DNA of 13,413 bases from Clostridia bacterium (lineage in GTDB: Bacteria > Bacillota > Clostridia > Oscillospirales > CAG-272). The position numbers and the translations under genes are program-made. This document shows positions 6,864-12,545 of the stretch, piece by piece; within the stretch, counting starts at the first letter, position 1; every line of letters begins with the position of its first letter. The stretch spans positions 1 through 13,413 of the forward strand of contig JAFQAM010000337.1 in the NCBI GenBank assembly GCA_017416885.1, given 5' to 3'. The notes below the pieces were generated by a model. The model was not told the origin of the DNA. It ran no database searches and saw nothing but the letters and a program-made list of their open reading frames with translations.

Positions 6864-7784
6864 ATGAAAAAGAAAATAATTACTGTTTTATTTGCTTTGC
6901 TTTTAATAAGTGTCCTATGCTTAGTTGCTCAGGCTAAGGAATACACTGAATGGACTATCAGCAGTGACGGTGAGTCACTTATATTAGATGACACTGTATA
7001 TAAGCTATATGAGGGATATTTATTCCCTTCTGATGAGTTTGCTCCCGAGGTTAAATTTACTTACGGAAACAAGCATTATTTTAGCTCACTGCACAGAAAC
7101 GCGGAAAGCACAGATATTTTATATGTAGACGGTCAGTTTTATGTAACCGAAAACGGTAAAAAAGCCTTAGATGATTTTATAGACGGTGTTTACGGTGAAT
7201 ATAAGATTTGTGATGACTACTTTGACTGTTATTCTAATACATCAATAGGCTGGATTAACAGTCTTGACGGTGGCACTATTAAGGAGCTTAATGTAAAGGA
7301 TTTAGCAAGTGTCGCTTGCTATTACGTAACGGGCTACGATAAAACCGGCTCTGTTGCTCATATTATTGGCGCAATTTATGATGTAGGTGATGACTATTAC
7401 TTTATAAATTACGATAAGCTTTCAAATAATTATTTTGACGCAGACGGCAATTTCTCATATATCCGCGGAACTGTAAATGCATACAAGCTAAATGCTGCTC
7501 AAGCAAATGATGTGCTTGCATATTACGAGAATATGCAGTACTTTGATATTGAAAAAGAGGAAAGCAATGATGTAAAGGAATTATCCAAGGGATTTTTCAT
7601 TACAGTATTTGTAATTATAACTGCGATATTCGGTTATATCATTCCGCTTATTCCTGCTATTATTGGCGCAATGAAAATAACTAAAGGTACTACACAAAAT
7701 CCTAAGCGTTGGCTTTTACTTATTATTTTGTGCGGTCTTTGGATTTTACTTGCCACAGGCGTAATCTTTGCGATTATATTCTAA
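6864..7784 (+). CDS. Secreted, membrane-anchored protein of the ABC operon
   Basis: 306 residues of unknown family. An N-terminal signal peptide (MKKK, hydrophobic 5-20, probable cleavage after Ala24 in AQA-KE) is followed by an extracytoplasmic domain of about 215 residues rich in Tyr, Asp and Gly. Short beta-like strands such as DDTVYKLYEGYLF and DILYVDGQFYV resemble beta-propeller or YD-type repeats, but no clear repeat register is visible. Two C-terminal membrane helices (about 243-270 and 282-306) anchor it, joined by a short basic loop. The ribosome binding site AGGGGGGAT overlaps the permease stop, so it belongs to the same operon. It could be a substrate-binding or sensor partner of the exporter, which is an inference from context alone. 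Confidence 0.78.
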   Translation: MKKKIITVLFALLLISVLCLVAQAKEYTEWTISSDGESLILDDTVYKLYEGYLFPSDEFAPEVKFTYGNKHYFSSLHRNAESTDILYVDGQFYVTENGKKALDDFIDGVYGEYKICDDYFDCYSNTSIGWINSLDGGTIKELNVKDLASVACYYVTGYDKTGSVAHIIGAIYDVGDDYYFINYDKLSNNYFDADGNFSYIRGTVNAYKLNAAQANDVLAYYENMQYFDIEKEESNDVKELSKGFFITVFVIITAIFGYIIPLIPAIIGAMKITKGTTQNPKRWLLLIILCGLWILLATGVIFAIIF

Positions 7785-7827
7785 TAATATCAGTAGCTAT
7801 ACCGTGGTCTAATAAAAACATGCTTAA

Positions 7828-7851
7828 AAGTGAACCTCAAAGAGTTCACTT
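7828..7851 (+). promoter_or_regulatory. Hairpin directly upstream of a ribosome binding site
   Basis: AAGTGAAC (7828-7835) and GTTCACTT (7844-7851) are perfectly complementary around an eight-base loop. No T-run follows; instead the next bases are CAAAGGAG, the ribosome binding site of the ankyrin gene. It could be a weak attenuator at the end of the ABC operon or a structure affecting translation. It is too weak to be called a terminator with confidence. Confidence 0.45.
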
Positions 7852-7864
7852 CAAAGGAGATAAA

Positions 7865-8701
7865 ATGAAAAAGAAAAAACAAATCATATTATTTTCGGTT
7901 GTTTTTGCTATGGTAATTTTGATGATTATTTCTTTTGTGCTAATAACGATGAATGTTAAAAGCTCAAAATCCACAGATTTGTTATTCGAAGCCATAGAAA
8001 ACAACGATGTTCAAACGGCAAAGGAAGCTATTGAAAACGGAGCTGATTTAAATAAATCTCAAAAAGTTTTTTCGCTTGTAAGTTTTTTGGGCGAAAGCCA
8101 CAATCCTACTCCTTTATGGGAAGCTTGTCACAAATGTGATTTAGAAATGGTTGAGCTTCTTGTAAGTAGTGGCGCAGATATTAATGCGTTAGAGCCTATT
8201 AGCAAAACTTCGCCGCTTAGAGCAACATTTATTACCGTAGGCAAGGATGAACGGTTTAGCATAGCGAAATATTTAATTGAAAACGGTGCAGATATAAATT
8301 TAGGCAATCAAACCGATGTGGTGTTAGAAAAAGTCCTTATAGGTACGGGTGATAACAATGAGCAAATTAGAAATGAAGCAAAGGAATTACTTCTAATTCT
8401 AATAGATAAGGGCTTTAATTTAAATAGCGTCAGAGAAAAAAGCGCATTAACCTATTTGGCAAGATACAAAAACAATGCTACAATAGATTTTTTAGTAAAA
8501 AACAAATATTGTGATATTAATTCTTTAAATTACGAAAACCAAACAGCACTGATTGTTGCTGCACAACTAAACGACGATCAGATGGTAGAATTATTATTAA
8601 GCTTGGGCATTGATAAAGGCATAAAGGACACATACGGCAAAACCGCATACGATTATGCGAAAGAGCTTGGATATACAAAAATATCTGATATGTTGAAATA
8701 G
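7865..8701 (+). CDS. Membrane-anchored ankyrin-repeat protein
   Basis: 278 residues. A very basic N-terminus (KKKK) and one hydrophobic helix (about 7-29) act as a signal anchor; by the positive-inside rule the remainder lies outside the membrane. From about 37 to 278 there are roughly six ankyrin repeats: LLFEAIENNDVQTAKEAIENGADLN-type at 39-63, TPLWEACHKCDLEMVELLVSSGADIN at 82-107, SPLRATF with IAKYLIENGADIN to about 145, a longer irregular repeat to about 187, ALTYLARYKNNATIDFLV, and TALIVAAQLNDDQMVELLLS to about 247, with a capping YGKTAYDYAKELGY. Ankyrins mediate protein binding. The start at 7865 follows AAAGGAG; an in-frame ATG at 7709 lies inside the previous gene and has no such site. 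Whether it is cotranscribed with the ABC operon is unclear. Confidence 0.85.
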   Translation: MKKKKQIILFSVVFAMVILMIISFVLITMNVKSSKSTDLLFEAIENNDVQTAKEAIENGADLNKSQKVFSLVSFLGESHNPTPLWEACHKCDLEMVELLVSSGADINALEPISKTSPLRATFITVGKDERFSIAKYLIENGADINLGNQTDVVLEKVLIGTGDNNEQIRNEAKELLLILIDKGFNLNSVREKSALTYLARYKNNATIDFLVKNKYCDINSLNYENQTALIVAAQLNDDQMVELLLSLGIDKGIKDTYGKTAYDYAKELGYTKISDMLK

Positions 8702-8706
8702 AAAAA

Positions 8707-8720
8707 ATTGTAAATACAAT
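8707..8720. promoter_or_regulatory. ATTGTA-AA-TACAAT palindrome upstream of the yccF promoter
   Basis: Six-base arms identical to the half-sites of the operator at 4930-4945, but with a two-base instead of four-base centre. It sits 13 bases upstream of the -35 box of the yccF-like gene and just after the stop of the ankyrin gene. It may be an operator for the same or a related regulator, or only a short hairpin. Confidence 0.35.
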
Positions 8721-8733
8721 GACTATGTTTTAA

Positions 8734-8762
8734 TTGACAAAGATAAAAAAGTATGGTAACAT
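8734..8762 (+). promoter_or_regulatory. Promoter of the yccF-like gene
   Basis: Consensus -35 TTGACA (8734-8739), a 17-base spacer, and -10 TAACAT (8757-8762) preceded by TGG. The predicted start is near 8769, before the AAGGAGAG site and the ATG at 8803. Confidence 0.75.
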
Positions 8763-8802
8763 AGAATTGACCGATAGGTTAATAAATTTAAGGAGAGAAT
8801 TT

Positions 8803-9162
8803 ATGAAAACACTTGGCAACATTCTATGGTTTCTTTTGACCGGTCTTGTTTCCGCATTATCTTGGATTGTTCTTGGCATCTTTTGGTGCATTACTATTAT
8901 CGGTATTCCATTCGGTAAGCAATGCTTCAAGCTTGCAGGACTTTCACTTTTCCCATTTGGCAAGACTGTAAACACCAACTTTGGCAAGCATCCAATCGCT
9001 AACATTATCTGGATAATTTTCGGTGGTCTTGAGTTAGCTCTTGGCTTTATAATTGCCGGCGTATTTTGGTGCATTACCATTATCGGTATTCCATTTGGTA
9101 AGCAATGCTTCAAGCTTGCTTCACTTGCAATTGCTCCATTTGGCGCAAATGTAACAAAATAA
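8803..9162 (+). CDS. yccF: YccF-domain inner membrane protein with internal duplication
   Basis: 119 residues, mostly hydrophobic, matching the YccF family (small membrane protein of unknown function). The 19-residue motif FWCITIIGIPFGKQCFKLA occurs identically at 27-45 and 88-106, each preceded by a hydrophobic helix (about 5-27 and 66-88) and followed by a short PFG segment (SLFPFGK, AIAPFGA). The tandem half-domain design is typical of the family, but here the two copies are unusually alike. The ATG at 8803 follows AAGGAGAG; the in-frame ATG at 8734 falls within the -35 box and is rejected. The gene is monocistronic, with its own promoter and a hairpin terminator 60 bases after the stop. 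Confidence 0.88.
   Translation: MKTLGNILWFLLTGLVSALSWIVLGIFWCITIIGIPFGKQCFKLAGLSLFPFGKTVNTNFGKHPIANIIWIIFGGLELALGFIIAGVFWCITIIGIPFGKQCFKLASLAIAPFGANVTK
8881..8937 (+). repeat. Intragenic 57-bp repeat, copy 1 (codons 27-45 of the yccF-like gene)
   Basis: First copy of the internal duplication. It differs from copy 2 (9064-9120) at 3 of 57 bases, all third positions giving synonymous codons. Confidence 0.9.
9064..9120 (+). repeat. Intragenic 57-bp repeat, copy 2 (codons 88-106 of the yccF-like gene)
   Basis: Second copy of the internal duplication, in direct orientation 126 bases after the end of copy 1. The encoded 19 residues are identical. Confidence 0.9.
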
Positions 9163-9172
9163 AATACTTAAT

Positions 9173-9216
9173 AAAAAACAGGAATTCGTTAGAGCGTCAC
9201 TCTAAAGGACAGTTTT
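9173..9216 (+). repeat. Left 44-bp inverted element with variable core
   Basis: Edge A AAAAAACAGGAATTC (9173-9187), a 17-base core (9188-9204), and edge B AAGGACAGTTTT (9205-9216). Both edges recur without a mismatch, inverted and at the same 17-base distance, at 10983-11026. The left core plus one base forms a small hairpin, TTAGAG-CGTCA-CTCTAA (9189-9205). It begins 10 bases after the yccF-like stop codon. Left and right elements bracket the two-gene HEPN cassette. No transposase is linked. Confidence 0.8.
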
Positions 9217-9222
9217 CAAAAG

Positions 9223-9257
9223 ATACGGTATATCTCGAAAGAGGTATGCCGTATTTT
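9223..9257 (+). terminator. Hairpin terminator with GAAA tetraloop
   Basis: ATACGGTATATCTC (9223-9236) pairs over 14 positions, two of them G-U, with GAGGTATGCCGTAT (9241-9254) around a GAAA tetraloop. TTTT follows. It most likely ends the yccF-like transcript. The T-run is short, so termination may be partial. Confidence 0.7.
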
Positions 9258-9358
9258 GCGTTTGTGGACACAAATGCAGTGCTTGTCAAGAAAATTGATA
9301 AGTCATAGATGAACATAAAAACAGATGCTTTCATTTTTTCAAAAAATCTGCGGATTTT

Positions 9359-9430
9359 CCGCTATATATCATTACTGTAGAAAAAACGCAGAGCCCTAAA
9401 ACTAAAGCCCTGCGTTTTTCTATATAGCGG
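9359..9430. terminator. Two-tier hairpin, probable bidirectional terminator
   Basis: Outer stem CCGCTATATA (9359-9368) pairs with TATATAGCGG (9421-9430). Inside it, the arm at 9380-9394 (GAAAAAACGCAGAGC) pairs with the arm at 9407-9420 (GCCCTGCGTTTTTC) with one extra A and one A-C mismatch around the loop CCTAAAACTAAA. An 11-base strand is unpaired on the 5' side only. The inner stem carries A-run and T-run flanks and could terminate on either strand. A competing small hairpin, GCGGA-TTT-TCCGC (9350-9362), shares bases with the outer stem. It fills much of the 358-base gap between the yccF-like stop (9162) and the next start (9521). Confidence 0.7.
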
Positions 9431-9450
9431 TATTATTTTGTCAAAACCCC

Positions 9451-9479
9451 TTTAATTTCTTTATAAAATATGGTATAAT
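9451..9479 (+). promoter_or_regulatory. Promoter of the zinc-ribbon/HEPN cassette
   Basis: Consensus -10 TATAAT (9474-9479) with extended TGG, and a weak -35 TTTAAT (9451-9456) at 17 bases. The predicted start is near 9486, after the hairpin at 9359-9430, so the cassette has its own transcription start insulated from the yccF-like gene. Confidence 0.7.
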
Positions 9480-9520
9480 ATATTATCTTCAATGTTGTGC
9501 ATGAGAAAGGATTTAATTAT

Positions 9521-10063
9521 ATGTCTATTAAAATGCCACCAAAACCCAAATTTTCCAAAGGATTATTGATATATCTTTTAATTGCTACTGCTATTCTTGT
9601 TATTCTACTATTGAGCGAAGGTATCGACATGGTAGAGTATAAAATCGAACCGTTTGTTCAATTGTTGTTGATTTTTGATGGTATTCCGCTCGCAATCTAT
9701 TTGTTTTTCTTTATTCCTCAATGTCGTAAATATATTTTAGCAAAAACAAATTATGAAAAATATGAAAAAGAGGAAGAAGAAAGATTAAAGCGTCAATATT
9801 ATCAAAGATTGAAAGACCAAGCCGCAGAAAAAGCACGACAAGAGCAAATAGAAAAAGAGCGACAGATTGCAATAGCAAGTCAATCAAGCACATCTCCTTG
9901 GGCTATTAAGTATTGCACACATCCGTGTCCTCATTGTGGACATTATAAAGTTAGATATGCCAAGTGGGAAGACAAAAAGGCGTCTGTTGCGTTTTGGGGA
10001 ATACATTCTTCAAAATTAGGAACAAACTTCAAATGTGAACACTGCGGCGAAATGTGGGAGTAA
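9521..10063 (+). CDS. Membrane protein with coiled coil and C-terminal zinc ribbon
   Basis: 180 residues, not a recognised family. A basic N-terminus (KMPPKPKFSK) is followed by two membrane helices (about 14-33 and 44-65), so both ends should be cytoplasmic. A long charged helix (about 77-118, rich in Glu, Lys, Arg and Gln) probably forms a coiled coil. The last 50 residues look like a zinc ribbon: CPHCG with Cys136 and Cys139, then CEHCG with Cys172 and Cys175, separated by a beta-rich stretch (KVRYAKWEDKKASVAFWGI). The ATG at 9521 is chosen because AGAAAGGA lies upstream; an in-frame GTG at 9497 lacks such a site. It is first in a two-gene cassette with the HEPN gene 16 bases downstream. 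A sensor or membrane tether for the HEPN protein is a reasonable inference, not shown. Confidence 0.8.
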   Translation: MSIKMPPKPKFSKGLLIYLLIATAILVILLLSEGIDMVEYKIEPFVQLLLIFDGIPLAIYLFFFIPQCRKYILAKTNYEKYEKEEEERLKRQYYQRLKDQAAEKARQEQIEKERQIAIASQSSTSPWAIKYCTHPCPHCGHYKVRYAKWEDKKASVAFWGIHSSKLGTNFKCEHCGEMWE

Positions 10064-10079
10064 CTTTTCTTAATAAGCT

Positions 10080-10805
10080 ATGAATTATAAAGACGTTATT
10101 ATCGCAAGCTACATTGAGGACTATAAAGAGCAACATAGGATTTTTTATCAAACATTAAGTTCAATGTTGTACGATATAGCATTTCTGCAAGCAGGTTTTG
10201 ATTTACAAGATTGGGAAATCCATTACGACGTTATAACGCTAAAAATGCTTCATAGAAATGTTTTTGAAAATTTAATTTCCAAAGTTCATAGGTGTTTCTT
10301 TGACGGTATGGGAAACAGTACAAGCATTTTAAGGTATAAAAACAATGTGTTGGGAAAGTATTTAAAAGAAGAATATCGCCAACAAATCAGAGAAAATGTA
10401 AAAGCACTTCCAATTGAATCGTCAGGATACAAATCTAAGCTAAAAGAACTTAAAGAAAACTGTGGGGCTATAAGAAACGGTTTTATCGGGCATAGATTGT
10501 TAGATGCTTCTGACAATGCCATTGTCAACCTTGATGAAATAAAACAATTAGTAGAATACGGTTGCGAATTGTTTCAAGCTTTGAGTTTTGAACCTCGTGA
10601 TTTTTATTCTTTTATAGAGGGCGATGGGTTTGGTTTTGATGATGAAATAAAAACTACAGATAAACTATCACGTAATTTTATATCTCATTCCTTTTTAACA
10701 TCACGTTACATAACAAAAATCAGTTGTGAATTTGAAGAATATTGCCCTAAGGATATACGTGAAAAGTTAGATATAGTCATACAAAAATTGAACACCGATA
10801 GATAG
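10080..10805 (+). CDS. HEPN-domain protein, possible abortive-infection RNase (AbiU2-like)
   Basis: 241 residues, largely helical. The sequence AIRNGFIGHRLLD (about 130-142) carries Arg132, Asn133 and His138, the R-N-x4-H arrangement that defines catalytically competent HEPN nucleases such as the AbiU2/AbiV, RnlA and Csm6/Cas13 groups. The upstream helices (about 10-36 and 51-72) and the long charged helix before the motif (about 94-128) suit the HEPN bundle, in which two protomers join their motifs to cut RNA. There are no membrane segments. The start has no clear ribosome binding site and lies 16 bases after the zinc-ribbon stop, suggesting coupled translation. A 17-bp-stem terminator follows at once. 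HEPN assignment rests on motif and helical pattern only; a non-nuclease helical protein with a chance motif is the alternative. Confidence 0.7.
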   Translation: MNYKDVIIASYIEDYKEQHRIFYQTLSSMLYDIAFLQAGFDLQDWEIHYDVITLKMLHRNVFENLISKVHRCFFDGMGNSTSILRYKNNVLGKYLKEEYRQQIRENVKALPIESSGYKSKLKELKENCGAIRNGFIGHRLLDASDNAIVNLDEIKQLVEYGCELFQALSFEPRDFYSFIEGDGFGFDDEIKTTDKLSRNFISHSFLTSRYITKISCEFEEYCPKDIREKLDIVIQKLNTDR

Positions 10806-10849
10806 AAAGAAATAATGTGTAGTGCGTGCGCTACACATTATTTCTTTTT
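10806..10849. terminator. Strong hairpin terminator of the HEPN cassette
   Basis: AAAGAAATAATGTGTAG (10806-10822) pairs perfectly over 17 bases with CTACACATTATTTCTTT (10831-10847) around TGCGTGCG, with TT following. It begins at the base after the stop codon. A-run and T-run flanks make it functional on both strands. Confidence 0.9.
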
Positions 10850-10867
10850 GCATTCAGTAAGCAACAA

Positions 10868-10890
10868 GCCCCCGCCTTGTCGGCGGGGCC
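10868..10890. repeat. GC-rich hairpin in AT-rich intergenic DNA
   Basis: CCCCGCC (10870-10876) pairs with GGCGGGG (10882-10888) around TTGTC. The composition is in sharp contrast to the surroundings and there is no T-run, so it looks like a dispersed REP-like element rather than a terminator. Only one copy is present in the window. Confidence 0.45.
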
Positions 10891-10949
10891 CTATATACCT
10901 TCCGTCAAGTTAGCGAAAAGGACACAGAATGTAAAACAACTTTGGCCAT

Positions 10950-10961
10950 CCTACCGGTAGG
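10950..10961. repeat. Perfect 12-bp palindrome CCTACCGGTAGG
   Basis: A fully self-complementary dodecamer between the GC-rich hairpin and the right inverted element. It could be a protein-binding site, or a core of recombination or duplication. It has no coding context: the stretch from the HEPN stop (10805) to 11027 contains no credible gene, only the terminator, the GC-rich hairpin, this palindrome and the right element. Confidence 0.45.
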
Positions 10962-10982
10962 TAACGTATTCTATTAATTTTA

Positions 10983-11026
10983 AAAACTGTCCTTAAGGGT
11001 ACGAAGCATTTGAATTCCTGTTTTTT
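10983..11026 (-). repeat. Right 44-bp inverted element with variable core
   Basis: Inverted partner of 9173-9216: AAAACTGTCCTT (10983-10994), a 17-base core (10995-11011), and GAATTCCTGTTTTTT (11012-11026). All 27 edge bases match; the core agrees with the left core at only about 5 of 17 positions, no more than chance. It ends two bases from the stop codon of the minus-strand Sel1/TPR gene, just as the left element follows the yccF-like stop. Both elements therefore lie in the same orientation relative to the gene they follow. Confidence 0.8.
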
Positions 11027-11027
11027 G

Positions 11028-11756
11028 TTAATCGCACATAGATTTGAAAATACCGTCAGCTTTATCGTTATATTTCTTGGCAAGAGCCTCGTTTTTCTCT
11101 AAGCCAAGCTCGCCATTTAGGTATGCGTTAGCAAGGCGGCGATATGCAAGGACAATTACATCCTTATGCTTTTTGTGATATTTTGCAATGTCAGCCTTTT
11201 CAAAATATGTAATTGCTTCTTTCAGGCTTTCCTTGGTATTTTCTCTGTTCATACATATTCTGCCCATTTGGAAATAGCCTAAATTATTGCCTTGGCTTGC
11301 TGATTTTTCTGCATATATAAACGCTTTATCAAGGTCCTTTTCAATATCAAAGTCGCCGTTAAAATATACAAGCGACAGCGCATAGGTAGATATGGCATAG
11401 CCTAAATCAGAGCTTTTTTCTAACAGCGCAAGTCCCTTTTCTCTGTCCGCCTCAATATGCTCTCCCCTTAAAAGAAGCATAGCATATATATGCATTGACG
11501 GCTCGTGCTCCCTCTCGATAAGCTCCTTTAAGGCTTCTATGCTTTTTTCCTTGTTGTCTTGAAAAATCATTGAAGCATATAGGTACTTTATATTATCGTG
11601 CTCGTTTTGTCTTTGCTCAACCTGGCTAAATAGGTGCTTAAAGTGTGATACACCGTTAGGAACCGCAAGTATATAGCCCTCCTTTAGCTTATCAATAAGC
11701 TCGGAAATGCTCATTGCTATATATTGGTCATAATTATATTTCATTTTATTTTCCAT
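11028..11756 (-). CDS. Sel1/TPR-repeat protein
   Basis: 242 residues, soluble, no signal peptide. After an N-terminal helical region (about 1-60), residues about 85-240 consist of Sel1-like/TPR repeats. Examples are MHIYAMLLLRGEHIEADREK followed by GLALLEKSSDLGYAI, then STYALSLVYFNGDFDIEKDLDKAFIYAEKSASQGNNLG, GYFQMGRICMN with AITYFEKA, and ALAYRRLANAYLNGELGLEKN-type at the end. Such repeats bind protein partners. The start overlaps the hydrolase gene by 11 bases. The alternative ATG four codons later (11744) lies one base after the hydrolase stop and has GGAAAA upstream, so the true start is uncertain. Either way translation is coupled to the hydrolase gene. Confidence 0.85.
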   Translation of the reverse strand: MENKMKYNYDQYIAMSISELIDKLKEGYILAVPNGVSHFKHLFSQVEQRQNEHDNIKYLYASMIFQDNKEKSIEALKELIEREHEPSMHIYAMLLLRGEHIEADREKGLALLEKSSDLGYAISTYALSLVYFNGDFDIEKDLDKAFIYAEKSASQGNNLGYFQMGRICMNRENTKESLKEAITYFEKADIAKYHKKHKDVIVLAYRRLANAYLNGELGLEKNEALAKKYNDKADGIFKSMCD

Positions 11757-12468
11757 TTATGCAGTCTATTATTGTTTGATAATAGAGAGCGCTTGCTTCC
11801 TCGCCTAAATCGCAATGACCTCTGTCAGGTACTATATGGAAGATAATGTCGTGGCCGTTTTTCTTCATTTCGTTTACAAATTTTTCGCTATGCTTTTCAA
11901 TATTAACCGCGCCATCCTTGGAGCAATGGAACAGTGTATATTTGATTTTTGGCATAGAAGGCGCTAAGTGGAATGGGGAGTATTTTGCTAAAACCTCGTT
12001 TAGCTCGCCCTCCTCATTGCAAAAAGCGCTGTATATTGTTCTTGGCAGGTCCTCTCTTTCGGTAAAGTGATATACCAAGTCACAAACAGGGCAATTTGAT
12101 ACACAGGCAACCGGAGTTCTTTTTGCATAATAGGAATAAACAAGTGAGCAAAGACCGCCCATACTGCCGCCTGTTGATACGATAGGTGTATTTTCGTCTA
12201 AGCTGTAATGCTCGAAAAGTACATCCATAATTTCGTCGGTGAGATTGATTTCCTGTCTGTTCATCCATCCCCACGGATTTGCGTACGGTACAAAGAATAA
12301 AATATTATTCTCGGCAAGTCGCTTGCCTGTGTCTGTGTCATCCTTGTACATTGCCTGACCGCCAAGACCGAAAAAGTCAATGGCAACGCCTTTAATTTTT
12401 CCTTTTATAAGCTTATCGTTTGAATAAGCGAAGCTTCTTAAATTTTCGTATGTGATAATTTTATTCAT
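11746..12468 (-). CDS. Alpha/beta hydrolase (serine esterase or peptidase-like)
   Basis: 240 residues with the order of an alpha/beta-hydrolase fold. A strand plus oxyanion-type turn VAIDFFGLGGQAM (about 28-40) is followed by the nucleophile elbow TGGSMGG with Ser102 (99-105). The acid is probably Asp185 in HCSKDGAVN and the base His218 in PDRGHCDL. A small lid-like stretch lies at about 135-170. No signal peptide is seen, so it acts in the cytoplasm. The S9-like pattern suggests an acyl-peptide hydrolase or esterase; the substrate is unknown. AAAGGA sits seven bases upstream of the ATG. The gene is followed directly by the Sel1/TPR gene, and 111 bases separate it from the Mrr-like gene upstream. 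No convincing promoter was seen in that gap. Confidence 0.88.
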   Translation of the reverse strand: MNKIITYENLRSFAYSNDKLIKGKIKGVAIDFFGLGGQAMYKDDTDTGKRLAENNILFFVPYANPWGWMNRQEINLTDEIMDVLFEHYSLDENTPIVSTGGSMGGLCSLVYSYYAKRTPVACVSNCPVCDLVYHFTEREDLPRTIYSAFCNEEGELNEVLAKYSPFHLAPSMPKIKYTLFHCSKDGAVNIEKHSEKFVNEMKKNGHDIIFHIVPDRGHCDLGEEASALYYQTIIDCINGK

Positions 12469-12510
12469 ATGCTTTTCCTTTATAATTGAGTTTTATTGAC
12501 TTAATTTTCT

Positions 12511-12523
12511 GCGACAAGGTCGC
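12511..12523. repeat. Small hairpin GCGAC-AAG-GTCGC
   Basis: A five-base-pair perfect stem in the 111-base gap between the Mrr-like and hydrolase genes. There is no T-run on either strand. It could affect readthrough or be part of a promoter-proximal site; the support is weak. Confidence 0.3.
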
Positions 12524-12545
12524 CCCTGTGAGCGAAGCTAACCCC

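Noticed and set aside
7709..7864. N-terminal extension of the ankyrin protein from an ATG at 7709
   Set aside because: It would lie inside the preceding secreted-protein gene, has no ribosome binding site and would read through the hairpin. The ATG at 7865 has AAAGGAG and begins a typical signal anchor.
9173..9216. Integron attC-like site (conserved ends, variable middle)
   Set aside because: The edges do not match the RYYYAAC/GTTRRRY consensus, there is no integrase, and the two copies are inverted rather than in tandem.
9105..9308. Open frame after the yccF-like gene ending ...MPYFAFVDTNAVLVKKIDKS
   Set aside because: It starts inside the yccF-like gene in another frame, has no ribosome binding site, and crosses the left 44-bp element and a 14-position hairpin. 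The sequence is better explained as repeat and terminator.
9173..11026. Insertion sequence with terminal inverted repeats
   Set aside because: No transposase motif is present in either enclosed gene, the repeat cores differ, and no target-site duplication was found at the outer edges.
12080..12274. Minus-strand 64-codon frame inside the hydrolase gene
   Set aside because: It overlaps the nucleophile-elbow region of a well-supported alpha/beta hydrolase in another frame and shows no motif of its own.
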